Below are positions 1 through 10,221 of a stretch of 64,000 nucleotides of DNA, one piece after another. Position numbers and translations under genes: made by a program. Positions within the stretch are counted from its first letter, which is position 1, and each line of letters opens with the position of its first letter. A model generated the notes under the pieces. It saw only the letters and a program-made list of their open reading frames with translations, did no database searches and had not been told where the DNA came from. The DNA is from Camellia lanceoleosa (lineage: Eukaryota; Streptophyta; Magnoliopsida; Ericales; Theaceae), in assembly GCA_025200525.1 (NCBI GenBank), contig JANUSC010000368.1:156231-220230 (forward strand), read 5' to 3'.

Positions 1-1613
1 TAATTAGCTCGGGCAACTAATAGTTTCATTAGGTTAAGTGGCCAAGTTTAACTCAAGCTAATCTTGCTTAGCCTCCAAGAAAGAGAATCTACGGATTCAT
101 TGTGGCTTAATGTTATTCGTTTAACTTAAGCACCTCACTTAATGTTGTCTAAATCTCCTAAGTGTCCAATTCTCGTGTCCAAAATGTTGAATTTCAATTC
201 CATTTACTTTTTATCCTATTTCCCTTTCTTTTCTCAGACTCGCTCTTTTTTTTGGGTGAATAAGTCATAAAATAAAACAAAAAACTTACACCACTACAAG
301 GGGCCCTAGTTCACAAGGAGAAAGATTCTCTCTAAACTCTCTCCGTCCTTCTCCGTCCTTCTCTCTTTTGTTCTTGGTGCTAATTGGCATATGCAACTAA
401 TTGTTTCGTTAGCTTACGTGACCTAGTTTCACTCAAACTAATATTGCTTGGCCTCCAAACAGGAAAATTTATTACTTAGCAATTGTAGCTTAACAATATT
501 AGTTTAAGCTCGTCATTTACGGTTTTGTCAATCACCTAAGTTTTCAATTCTCAGGTCCAAAAGGATGAATTTGAATTCGCTTTCATTTTCATCCTATTTC
601 CCTTTCTTCTCTCAAACTTTCTCTTCTACCACTCAAGGAAGAAAGTTTCTCTCTAACTCTTTCTTTTTCTTCACTAAATTTCTCTTCTTGCTCTGAGGAA
701 GAAAGTTTTTCTCTAAATCTCTCCGTTCTTCTCCATCGTTCTCTCTTTTGTTCTAGGAACTAATTTCTTTAGGCAACTAATAGTTTCATTAGTTTAAGTG
801 GCCAAGTTTGTCTCAAACTAATCTCGCATAGCCTCTAAGAAAGAGAATTTATTTAGCAATTGTAGCTTAGCGATATTAGTTTAACTTAAGCAACACATTT
901 AATTTTTTCGAAATCACCTAAATGTTCAATTCTCAGGTCCAAAAGGATGAATGCGAATTCCCTTTAATTTTGATCCTATTTCCTTTTCTTTTCTCTAACT
1001 TTCACGTCTAGCTTTCAAAAAGAAAGTCTCTCTCTATCTCTCTCTATCTTTCTCCAACCTTCTCTCTTTTGTTCTAGGAACTAATTAATAGCTTAGGCAG
1101 CTTATAGTTTCATTAGCTCAACTGGCCAAGTTTAACAAAAACTAATCATGCTTAGTCGCCAAGAAAGACTTTAATCCTATTTCCCTTTCTTTTCTCTGAC
1201 TTTCACATATAGCTTTCAGGAAGAGAGTTTCTCTCTGACTCTCTCTCTCTCTCTCTGTCCTTCTCCATCCTTCTCTCTTTTGTTCTAGGAACTAATTAGC
1301 TTAGGCAACTAATAGTTTCATTAGCTTAAGTGGCCAAGTTTAACTCAAACTAATCTTGCTTAGTCGCCAAGAAAGAGACTTGACTGAGTAATTGTAGCTT
1401 AACGGTATTAGTTTAACTTAAGCATCGCAATCAAGGTTTTCTAAATCACCTTAGCATTCAATTCTCAAGTACAAAAGGTTGAATTATAATTCCCTTTAAT
1501 TTTCATCCTATTTCCCTTTCTTTTCTCTAACTTTCACTTGCAGCTCTGAAGAAGAAAGTTTCTCTCTAACTCTCTCCGTTCTACTAAATCATTCTCTCTT
1601 TTGCTCTCGGAAC
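1..1613. repeat. 1,613 bp higher-order repeat, copy 1 (five monomers)
   Basis: It holds monomers of 380, 380, 321, 211 and 321 bp. The fourth (1082-1292) has lost its middle, joining AAGAAAGAC directly to TTTAATCCTATTTCCC. The second is long because its CT-rich end, with GAGGAAGAAAGTTT, is duplicated. Copy 2 starts at 1614 with a few substitutions and is interrupted at 2188. Confidence 0.85.
251..315. repeat. A-rich segment replacing the CT-rich end of monomer 1
   Basis: A T-run is followed by GGGTGAATAAGTCATAAAAT, an A-rich stretch and CTACAAGGGGCCCTAG, where other monomers carry CT-rich sequence. The same segment sits at about 1864-1928 in monomer 6, so it predates the 1,613 bp duplication. 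It may be a small mobile-element remnant, but no terminal repeats or target duplication are visible. Confidence 0.5.
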
Positions 1614-2188
1614 TAATTAGCTCGGGCAACTAATTGTTTCATTAGGTTCAGTGGCTAAGTTTAACTCAAGCTAATCTTGCTTAGCCTCCAAGAAAGAGAA
1701 TCTACGGATTCATTGTGGCTTAACGTTATTCGTTTAACTTAAGCACCTCACTTAATGTTGTCTAAATCTCCTAAGTGTCCAATTTTCGTGTCCAAAATGT
1801 TGAATTTCAATTCCATTTAATTTTTATCCTATTTCCCTTTCTTTTCTCAGACTCGCTCTTTTTTTTGGGTGAATAAGTCATAAAATAAAACAAAAAACTT
1901 ACACCACTACAAGGGGCCCTAGTTCACAAAGAGAAAGATTCTCTCTAAACTCTCTCCGTCCTTCTCCGTCCTTCTCTCTTTTGTTCTTGGTGCTAATTGG
2001 CTTATGCAACTAATTGTTTCGTTAGCTTACTTGACCTAGTTTCACTCAAACTAATATTGCTTGGCCTCCAAACAGGAAAATTTGCTTAGCAATTGTAGCT
2101 TAACAATATTAGTTTAAGCTCGTCATTTACGGTTTTGTAAATCACCTAAGTTTTCAATTCTTAGGTCCAAAAGGATGAATTTCAATTC
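1614..2188. repeat. 1,613 bp higher-order repeat, truncated copy 2
   Basis: One complete monomer (1614-1993) and the first 195 bp of the next. It stops after TTTCAATTC and continues directly as the head of the 1.2 kb family (TCTATATCTCTACATTC). The break falls within a monomer, so it is a recombination or insertion junction and not a natural monomer end. Confidence 0.85.
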
Positions 2189-3055
2189 TCTATATCTCTA
2201 CATTCTAGGCTTAGAGAGGGTGTTTGTTGTTGGCCTTTAACACCACCGGTGATTGCGCATGTTGTCCTCGTTCTGAGGTTACGGAGTTTCGGCTGAGAGC
2301 CTTACCTCCGGACCACAGGACTCTTTTGTGCTTTGCCTCGATTTGCGAACCAGGTTCTGTTTTCTCCCCCCGATGGGAGGGAGAGGTTTCGTCGACGATC
2401 TCTCAGTGGCCGTAGGATACTTTTCGTGGTCGTAGATCGCTGTTCCCGTTTGGAGACCATTTTTCGATTTTCGGAGCCGTCGGTCGTGCGCCACGGTTCG
2501 GGACCGCTTAACTTTCTCCGTTTGGCACAGTTTTTGGATAGCTTGAACCTTTTGAACCTTCGTTTTAGCTTATTGAGGAAGCTTGAACCTTTTGAACCCT
2601 TATTTTAGCTTCTTGAGGAAGTTAAACCTTCTGAACCTTCGGTTTAGCTTCTTGGGGGAGCCTGAACCTTTTGAACCTTCGTTTCAGCTTCTTCCGGGAG
2701 CTTGGACCTTTTGAACCTTCGTTTTAGCTTCTTGAGGGAGGTTGAACCTTTTGAACCTTCGTCTTAGCTTCCTGAGGGAGCTTGAACCTTTTGAACCCAT
2801 GTTTTGGTTTCTTGAGGAAGCTTTAACCTTTTGAACCTTTGCTCTAGCTTCTCCAAGAAGCTTGAACCCTTTGCTCTAGCTTCTTCAAGAAGCTTGAAAC
2901 TTTTGAACCTTTGCTGTAGCTTCTCTAAGAAGCTTGAACCTTTTGCTCTCGCTTCTCCAAGAAGCTTGAACCCTCTTGTTTCTCTATAAGAGAGGGCCTC
3001 CCTTTCCTTTAGAGAGGTTGAAAAAAATTTGTCTAAGGAAAAGCACATATATCTT
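2189..3055 (+). repeat. Unit 1 (867 bp)
   Basis: First unit, fused directly to the truncated 380 bp satellite. The 40 bp block is short (2541-2840, about 7 copies) and lacks the middle of the standard order. Tail 2841-3055; its hairpin arm carries CCCTTTC instead of CCCTCTC. The head has GACCACAGG where most have GACCTCGGG. Confidence 0.88.
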
Positions 3056-3292
3056 TCTATATCTCTACATTCAAGGCTTAGAGAGGGTGTTTGTTCTTGG
3101 CCTTTAACACTACCGGTGATTGCGCATGTTGTGCTCGTTCTGAGGTTACGGAGTTTCGGCTGAGAGCCTTACCTCCGGACCTCGGGACTCTTTTGTGCTT
3201 TGCCTCGATTTGCGAACCAGGTTCTATTTTCTCTCCCCGAAGGGAGGGAGAGGTTTCATAGACCATCTCTCAGTGGCTGTTGGCTACTTTTC

Positions 3293-3307
3293 GTGGTCGT
3301 AGACCAC
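3293..3307. other. Head hairpin GTGGTC-GTA-GACCAC (reference copy)
   Basis: A 6 bp perfect stem with a GTA loop, inside a run of three related GAGACCA/GTAGACCA words (for example near 3270, 3300 and 3322). Retained in most heads and lost in the microdeleted ones, where GTCGTAGACC becomes GTCGAGACC. Confidence 0.55.
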
Positions 3308-4413
3308 TGTTCCCGATTGGAGACCATTTTCCGATTTTCGGAGCCGTCGGTCATGCGCCTCGGTTCGAGACCGCATAACTTTCTCCGTTTGGCATTGTTT
3401 TTGGACAGCTTGAACCTCTCGAACCTTTGTTTTAGCTTCCTGAGGAAGCTTGAACCTTTTGAACCCTTATTTTAGCTTCTTGAGGAAGTTAAACCTTCTG
3501 AACCTTCGTTTTAGCTTCTTTAGGGAGCTTGAACCTTTTGAACCTTGGTTTTAGCTTCTTCAGGGCACTTGGACCTTTTGAACCTTTGTTTTAGCTTCCT
3601 GAGGGACCTTTGACCTTTTGAACCCCAGTTTTAGCTTCTTGACGAGGTTCAACCTTCTGAACCTTCGTTTTAGCTTCCTGAGGGAGCCTGAACCTTTTGA
3701 ATCTTCATTTTAGCTTCTTGAGGGAGCTTGAACCATTTGAACCTTCGTTTTAGCCACTTGAGGGAGCTTGAACCTTTTGAACCCCTCTTGAGGGAGCTTG
3801 AACCTTTTGAACCCCTGTTTTGGCTACTTGAGGAAGCTTGAAATTTTGAACTTTTCAACCTTCGTTTTAGCTTCTTGAGGAAGCTTGAACCTTTTGAACC
3901 TTCGTTTTAGCTTCTTGAGGAAGCTTGAACCTTTTGAACCTTTGCTCTAGCATCTCCGAGGAAGCTTGAACCTTTTGAACCCTGGTTTGAGCTTCTTGAG
4001 GAAGTTGAACCTTCTGAACCTTCGTTTTAGTTTCCTGAGGGAGTTTGAACCTTTTGAACCTTTGTTTTAGCTTATTGAGGGAGCTTGAACCTTTATGAAC
4101 CTTCGTTTTAGCTTCTTGAGGGAGCTTGAACCTTTTGAACCCTTGTTTTGGCTTCTTGAGGAAGCTTGAAACTTTTGAACCTTCGTTTTAGCTTCTTGAG
4201 GAAGCTTGAACCTTTTGAACCTTCGTTTTAGCTTCTTGAGGAAGCTTGAACCTTTTGAACCTTTGCTCTAGCTTCTCCAAGAAGCTTGAACCCTTTGCTC
4301 TAGCTTCGCCAAGAAGCTTTAAACTTTTGAACCTTTGCTCTAGCTTCTCTAAGAAGCTTGAACCTTTTGCTCTTGCTTCTCCAAGAAGCTTGAACACTCT
4401 TGTTTCTCTGTAA

Positions 4414-4430
4414 GAGAGGGCCTCCCTCTC
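4414..4430. other. Tail hairpin GAGAGGG-CCT-CCCTCTC (reference copy)
   Basis: A perfect 7 bp stem with a 3-base loop. It recurs in most unit tails (for example 13557-13573), usually just after CTCTATAAGA and 25-30 bp before an A-tract. Broken in units 1, 11, 20, 22, 37, 41 and 42. In a transcript of either strand it would form a short GC-rich hairpin; a terminator or processing role is only a guess. Confidence 0.6.
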
Positions 4431-4479
4431 CTTTAGAGCGGTTCAAAAAAATTTGTCTAAGGAAAAGCACATATATCTT

Positions 4480-5698
4480 TCTATATCTCTACATTCTAGG
4501 CTTAGAGAGGCTGTTTGTTCTTGGCCATTAACACCACCAGTGATTGCATATGTTGTGTTCGTTCTGAGGTTACGGGCCTTCGGCTAAGAGCCTTACCTCC
4601 GGACCTCGGGACTCTTCTGTGCTTTGCCTCGATTAGCGAACCAGGTTCTGTTTTCTCTTCCCGAAGGGAGGGTGAGGTTTCGTAGACCATGTCTCAGTGG
4701 CCGTAGGCTACTTTTCGTGGCCGTAGACCACTGTTCCCGTTTGGAGACCATTTTCCAGTTTTCGGAGCTGTCGGTCATGCGCCTCGATTCGGGAACGCTT
4801 GACTTTCTCCGTTTGGCACGGTTTATGGACAGCTTGAACCTTTTGAACCTTCGTTTTAGCTTCTTGAGGAAGCTTGAACGTTTTGAACCCTTATTTTAGC
4901 TTCTTGAGGAAGTTAAACCTTCTGAACCTTCGTTTTAGCTTCTTGAGGGAGCCTGAACCTTTTGAACCTTCATTTTAGGTTCTTGAGGGTGCTTGAACCT
5001 TTTGAACCTTCGTTTTAGCCTCTTGAGGGAGCTTGAACCTTTTGAACCCCTGTTTTGGCTTCTTGAGGAAACTTGAAATTTTGAACTTTTCAACCTTCGT
5101 TTTAGCTTCTTGAGGAAGCTTTCGTTTTAGCTTCTTGAGGAAGCTTGAACCTTTTGAACCTTTGCTCTAGCTTCTCCGAGGAAGCTTGAACCTTTTGAAC
5201 CCCGATTTTAGCTTCTGGAGGAAGTTGAACCTTCTGAACCTTCGTTTTAGTTTCCTGAGGGAGCTTGAACCTTTTGAACCTTCGTTTTAACTTCTTGAGG
5301 GAGCTTGAACCTTTTGAACTTTCGTTTTAGCTTCTTGAGGGAGCTAGAACCTATTGAACCCTTGTTTTGGCTTCTTGAGGAAGCTTGAACCTTTTGAACC
5401 TTCGTTTTGGCTTCTTGAGGAAGCTTGAACCTTTTGAACCTTCGTTTTAGCTTCTTAAGGAAGCTTGAACCTTTTGAACCTTTGCTCTAGCTTCTCCAAG
5501 AAGCTTGAACCCTTTGCTCTAGCTTCTCCAAGAAGCTTGAAACTTTTGTACCTTTGCTCTAGCTTCTCTAAGAAGCTTGAACCTTTTGCTCTAGCTTCTC
5601 CAAGAAGCTTGAACCCCCTTGTTTCTCTATAAGAGAGGGCCTCTCTCTCCTTTAGAGAGTTTGAAAAAAATTTGTCAAAGGAAAAGCACATATATCTC
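4480..5698 (+). repeat. Unit 3 (1,219 bp), GGCTGTTTG head subtype
   Basis: The head carries diagnostic changes: GAGAGGCTGTTTG, GGCCATTAAC, TTGTGTTCG, CGGCTAAGAGCC and GATTAGCGAACC. The same set recurs only in unit 44, about 51 kb away. 40 bp block 4831-5483; tail 5484-5698 with GTCAAAGG instead of GTCTAAGG. Confidence 0.9.
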
Positions 5699-7585
5699 TC
5701 TATATCTCTACATTCTAGGCTTAGAGAGGGTGTTTGTTCTTGGCCTTTAACACCACCGGCGATTGCGCATGTTGTGCTCGTTCTGAGGTAACGGAGTTTC
5801 GGCCGGGAGCCTTACCTCCGGGTCTTGGGACTCTCTTGTGCTTTGCCTCGATTTGCGAACCAGTTCATTTTCTCTCCGAAGGAGGGAGAGTTTCAGAGAC
5901 CATCTCTCGATTGGTAGAGGCTACTTTTCGTGGTCGTAGACCACTGTTCCCGTTTGGAGACCATTTTCCGGTTTTCGGAGCCGTCGGTCGTGCGCCTCGA
6001 TTTGGGACCGCTTAACTTCCGTTTGGCACGGTTTTTGGACAGCTTGCACCTTTTGAACCTTCGTTTTAGCTTCTTGAGGAAGCCTGAACCATTTCAACCC
6101 TTAGTTTAGCTTCTTGAGGAAGTTAAATCTTCTGAACCATCGTTTTAGCTTCTTGAGGGAGCTTGAACCTTTTGAACCTTGGTTTTAGCTTCTTGACGGC
6201 GCTTGGACCTTTTGAACCTTCGTTTTAGCTTCTTGAGGGAGCTTGAACCTTTTGAACCCTGGTTTTAGCTTCTTGACGAAGTTGAACCTTCTGAACCTTC
6301 GTTTTAGCTTCCTGAGGGAGCCTGAACCTTTTGAACCTTCGTTTTAGCTTCTTGAAGGAGATTGAACCTTTTGAACCTTCGTTTTAGCCTCTTGAGGGAG
6401 CTTGAACCTTTTGAACCCCTGTTTTGGCTTCTTGAGGAAGCTTCAAATTTTGAACTTTTTAACCTTCTTGAGGAAGCTTGAACCTTTTGAACCTTCGTTT
6501 TAGCTTCTTGAGGAACGTTGAACCTTTTGAACCTTTGCTCTGGCTTCTCCGAGGAAGCTTGAACCTTTCAAACCCAGGTTTTAGCTTCTTGAGGAGGTTG
6601 AACCTTCTGAACCTTCGTTTTAGTTTGCTGAGGGTACTTGAACCTTTTGAACCTTCGTTTTAGGTTCTTGGGGGAGCTTGAACCTTTTGAACCTTCGTTT
6701 TAGCTTCTTGAGGAAGCCTGAACCATTTCAACCCTTAGTTTAGCTTCTTGAGGAAGTTAAATCTTCTGAACCGTCGTTTTAGCTTCTTAAGGGAGCTTGA
6801 ACCTTTTAAACCTTGGTTTTAGCTTCTTGACGGCGCTTGGACCTTTTGAACCTTCGTTTTAGCTTCTTGAGGGAGCTTGAACCTTTTGAACCCTGGTTTT
6901 AGCTTCTTGACGAAGTTGAACCTTCTGAACCTTCGTTCTAGCTTCCTGAGGGAGCCTGAGCCTTTTGAACCTTCGTTTTAGCTTCTTGAAGGAGATTGAA
7001 CCTTTTGAACCTTCGTTTTAGCCTCTTGAGGGAGCTTGACCCTTTTGAACCCCTGTTTTGGCTTCTTGAGGAAGCTTCAAATTTTGAACTTTTTAACCTT
7101 CTTGAGGAAGCTTGAACCTTTTGAACCTTCGTTTTAGCTTCTTGAGGAACCTTGAACCTTTTGAACCTTTTCTCTGGCTTCTCCGAGGAAGCTTGAACCT
7201 TTCAAACCCAGGTTTTAGCTTCTTGAGGAGGTTGAACCTTCTGAACCTTCGTTTTAGTTTGCTGAGGGAACTTGAACCTTTTGATCCTTCGTTTTAGGTT
7301 CTTGGGGGAGCTTGAACCTTTTGAACCTTCGTTTTAGCTTCTTGAGGAAGCTTGAACCTTTTGAACCTTAGCTCTAGCTTCGCCAAGAAGCTTGAACCCT
7401 TTGCTCTAGCTTCTCCAAGAAGCTTGAAACTTTTGAACCTTTGCTCTAGCTTCTCTAAGAAGCTTGAACCTTTTGCTCTAGCTTCTCCAAGAAGCTTGAA
7501 CCCTCTTGTTTCCCTATAAGAGAGGGCCTCTCTCTTCTTTACAGAGGTTGAAAAAAGTTTGTCTAAGGAAAAGCACATATATCTC
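5699..7585 (+). repeat. Unit 4 (1,887 bp), with internal 634 bp duplication
   Basis: Second longest unit. The head is microdeleted at 5865-5920. The 40 bp block (6041-7370) is doubled: sequence from about 6060 to 6693 repeats from about 6694 to 7327 at a constant 634 bp offset. Tail 7371-7585 starts with TTAGCTCTAG. Confidence 0.9.
6060..7327 (+). repeat. 634 bp tandem duplication inside unit 4
   Basis: Landmarks AGCCTGAACCATTTCAACCC (6081 and 6715) and TAGGTTCTTGGGGGAGCTTG (6661 and 7295) are both 634 bp apart, with only scattered substitutions between copies. The near identity implies a recent unequal exchange. 634 is close to sixteen 40-mers less a few bases. Confidence 0.88.
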
Positions 7586-8964
7586 TCTATATCTCTGCAT
7601 TCTAGGCTTAAAGAGGGTGTTTGTTATTAGCCTTTAACACCACCGGTGATTGCGCATGTTGTGCTCGTTCTGAGGTTACGGAGTTTCAACTGAGAGCCTT
7701 ACCTCCGGACCTCGGGACTCTTTTGTGCTTTGCCTCGATTTGCGAACCAGGTTCTGTTTTCTCCCCCTGAAGGTAGGGAGAGGTTTTAGAGACCATCTCA
7801 CAGTGGCCGTAGGCTACTTTTCGTGGTCGTAGACCGCTATTCCCGTTCGGAGACCATTTCTGATTTTTGGAGCCGTCAGTCGGGCGCCTCGATTCGGGAC
7901 CGCTTAACTTTCTCCGTTTGGCACGATTTTTGGACAGTTTGAACCTTTTGAACCTTCGTTTTAGCTTCTTGAGGAAGCTTCAACCTTTTGAACCCTTATT
8001 TTAGCTTCTTGAGGAAGTTAAACCTTCTGAACCTTCGTTTTAGCTTCTTGAGGGAGCTTGAACCTTTTGAACCTTGGTTTTAGCTTCTTGAGGGCGCTTG
8101 GACCTTTTAAACCTTCGTTTTAGCTTCTTGATGGAGCTTGAACCTTTTGAACCCTGGTTTTAGCTTCTTCTTTTTTTGTTACAGGGTTTTAGCTTCTTGA
8201 CGAAGGTGAACCTTCTGAACCTTCCTTTTAGCTTCCTGAGGGAGCCTGAACCTTTTGAACCTTCGTTTTAGCTTCTTGAGGGAGCTTGAACCTTTTGAAC
8301 CTTCGTTTTAGCCTCTTGAGGGAGCTTGAACCTTTTGAACCCCTGTTTTGGCTTCTTGAGGAAGCTTGAAATTTTATACTTTTCAACATTCGTTTTAGCT
8401 TCTTGAGGAACCTTGAATCTTTTGAACCTTCGTTTTAGTTTCTTGAGGAAGGTTGAACTGCTTGAACCTTTGCTCTAGCTTCTCCGAGGAAGCTTGAACC
8501 TTTTGACCCCTGGTTTTAGCTTCTTGAGAAAGTTGAACCTTCTGAACCTTCGTTTTAGTTTCCTGTGGGAGCTTGGACCTTTTGAACCATCGTTTTAGCT
8601 TCTTGAGGGAGCTTTAACCTTTTGAACCTTCGTTTTAGCTTCTTGAGGAAGCTTGAACATTTTGAACCCCTGTTTTGGCTTCTTGAGGAAGCTTGAACTT
8701 TTTTTAGCTTCTTGAGGAAGCTTGAACCTTTTGAACCTTCGTTTTAGCTTCTTGAGGTAGCTTGAACCTTTTGAACCTTTGCTCTAGCTTCTCCAAGAAG
8801 TTTGAACCCTTTGCTCTAGCTTCTTCAAGAAGCTTGAAACTTTTGAACCTTTTGCTCTAGCTTCTCCAAAAAGCTTGAACCCTCTTGTTTCTCTATAAGA
8901 GAGGGCCTCCATCTCCTTTAGAGAGGTTGAAAAAAATTTGTCTAAGGAAAAGCACATATATCTC
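7586..8964 (+). repeat. Unit 5 (1,379 bp), GTTTCAACTGAG subtype
   Basis: The head has CTCTGCATTC, CTTAAAGAGGG and GTTTCAACTGAGAGCC, a subtype shared with unit 8 at an offset of 3,869 bp. 40 bp block 7937-8780, interrupted by a T-run and TTACAGGG at 8168-8186. Tail 8781-8964 lacks one block. Confidence 0.9.
8166..8186 (+). other. T-run and TTACAG inserted in a 40-mer
   Basis: A T-run followed by GTTACAGGG interrupts the array of unit 5; the flanking 40-mers are otherwise normal. It resembles a plant intron 3' end (pyrimidine tract plus CAG) but is unique in the window, and no matching donor or exon is evident. Confidence 0.4.
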
Positions 8965-10221
8965 TCTATATCTCTGCATTCTAGGCTTAGAGAGGGTGTT
9001 TGTTCTTGGCCTTTAACACCACCGGTGATGATTGCATGTTGTGCTGTTTTAGTTCGAGTTTTGTTTCGGTGAGCCTTACCTCCGGACCTCGGGACTCTTT
9101 TGTGCTTTTCCTCGATTTGCGAACCAGGTTCTGTTTTCTCTCTCCGAAGGGAGGGTGAGGTTTCATAGACAATCTCCCGGTGGCCGTAGGCTACTTTTCG
9201 TGGTTGTAGACCACTGTTCCCGTTTGGAGACCATTTTTCAGTTTTCGGAACCGTCGGTCGTGCGCCTCGGTTCGGGACCGCTTAATTTTCTCTGTTTGGC
9301 ACGGTTTTTCGACAACTTGAACCTTTTGAACCCTTATTTTTGCTTCGTGAGGAAGTCAAATCTTCTGAACCTTCGTTTTAGCTTCTTGAGGGTGCTTGAA
9401 CCTTTTGAACCTTGGTTTTAGCTTCTTGATGGCGCTTGGACCTTTTGAACCTTCGTTTTAGCTTCTTGAGTGAGCTTGAACCTTTTGAACCTTGGTTTTA
9501 GCTTCTTGATGGCGCTTGGACCTTTTGAACCTTTGTTTTAGCTTCTTGAGGAAGCTTGAACCCTTCGAACCTTCGTTTTAGTTTCTTGAGGAAGCTTGAA
9601 CCTTTTGAACCTTTGCTCTAGCTTCTCCAAGAAGCTTGAACCCTTTGCTCTAGCTTCTCCAAGAAGCTTGAAACTTTTGAACCATTGCTCTAGCTTCTCC
9701 GAGGAAGCTTGAACCTTTTCAACCCTGGCTTTTGCTTCTTGAGGAAGTTGAACCTTCTGAACCTTCGTTTTAGTTTCCTGAGGGAGCTTGAACCTTTTGA
9801 ACCTTCGTTTTAGCTTCTAGAGGGAGCTTGAACCTTTTGAACCTTCGTTTTAGCTTCTTGAGGGAGCTTGAACCTTTTGAACCCTTGTTTTCGCTTCTTG
9901 AGGAAGCTTGAACCTTTTCAACCTTCGTTTTAGCTTTTTGAGGAAGCTTGAACCATTTGAACCTTCGTTTTAGCTTCTTGAGGAAGCTTGAACCTTTTGA
10001 ACCTTTGCTCTAGCTTCTCCAAAAAGCTTGAAGACTTTGCTCCAGCTTCTCCAAGAAGCTTGAAACTTTTCAACTTTTGCTCTAGCTTCTCTAAGAAGCT
10101 TGAACCTTTTGCTCTAGCTTCTACAAGAAGCTTGAACCCTCTTGTTTCTCTATAAGAGAGGGCCTCCCTCTCCTTTAGAGAGGATGAAAAAAATTTGTCT
10201 AAGGAAAAGAACATATATCTC
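8965..10221 (+). repeat. Unit 6 (1,257 bp)
   Basis: The head is scrambled at 9035-9080, where GTTCTGAGGTTACGGAG is replaced by a shorter T-rich version. The 40 bp block (9315-10006) lacks the CCCCTGTTTTGGC/GAAATTTTG section and instead contains a tail-like block at about 9611-9700 (two CTTCTCCAAGAAGC copies), evidence of an exchange between tail and array. Tail 10007-10221; the start codon of the tail frame reads in AACATATATC context. Confidence 0.88.

Larger units (their letters stand above)
1..2188. repeat. 321-380 bp satellite, tandem array (left flank family)
   Basis: Tandem monomers each begin TAATT(A/G)GC and end near TCTCTCTTTTGTTCTAGG. Boundaries are 1-380, 381-760, 761-1081, 1082-1292, 1293-1613, 1614-1993 and a truncated 1994-2188. 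Monomers 1 and 2 match monomers 6 and 7 at an offset of exactly 1,613 bp, so five monomers form a higher-order repeat. The shared core is CAACTAAT.GTTTCATTAG, then CTTGCTTAGCC, then GTCCAAAA.G.TGAATT, then a CT-rich end. No convincing reading frame is present. The family is not recognised; it is unrelated in sequence to the array that follows. Confidence 0.9.
3056..4479 (+). repeat. Unit 2 (1,424 bp)
   Basis: A full-length unit with head to 3408, 40 bp block 3409-4264 (about 21 copies in standard order, GAAATTTTGAAC at 3838) and tail 4265-4479. The tail hairpin GAGAGGG/CCCTCTC is perfect at 4414-4430, though TATAAG is changed to TGTAAG here. Useful as a reference unit. Confidence 0.9.

Noticed and set aside
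1..2188. Ribosomal intergenic spacer repeats
   Set aside because: No rRNA gene sequence or promoter is seen in the window, and monomers do not lead into an rRNA gene.
2333..2608. A conserved 91-codon protein gene repeated in most heads
   Set aside because: The same bases carry open frames on the opposite strand, the frame is destroyed in every microdeleted head, it runs into 40-mers, and no domain is recognisable. Recent copying explains the similarity.
2541..2840. CRISPR array or phage-type repeat system
   Set aside because: The 40-mers are adjacent with no unique spacers, and the context is plant satellite DNA with no cas-like genes.
8166..8186. Genuine intron acceptor
   Set aside because: It occurs once, lies in satellite, and has no donor or exon partner; listed only as a sequence oddity.
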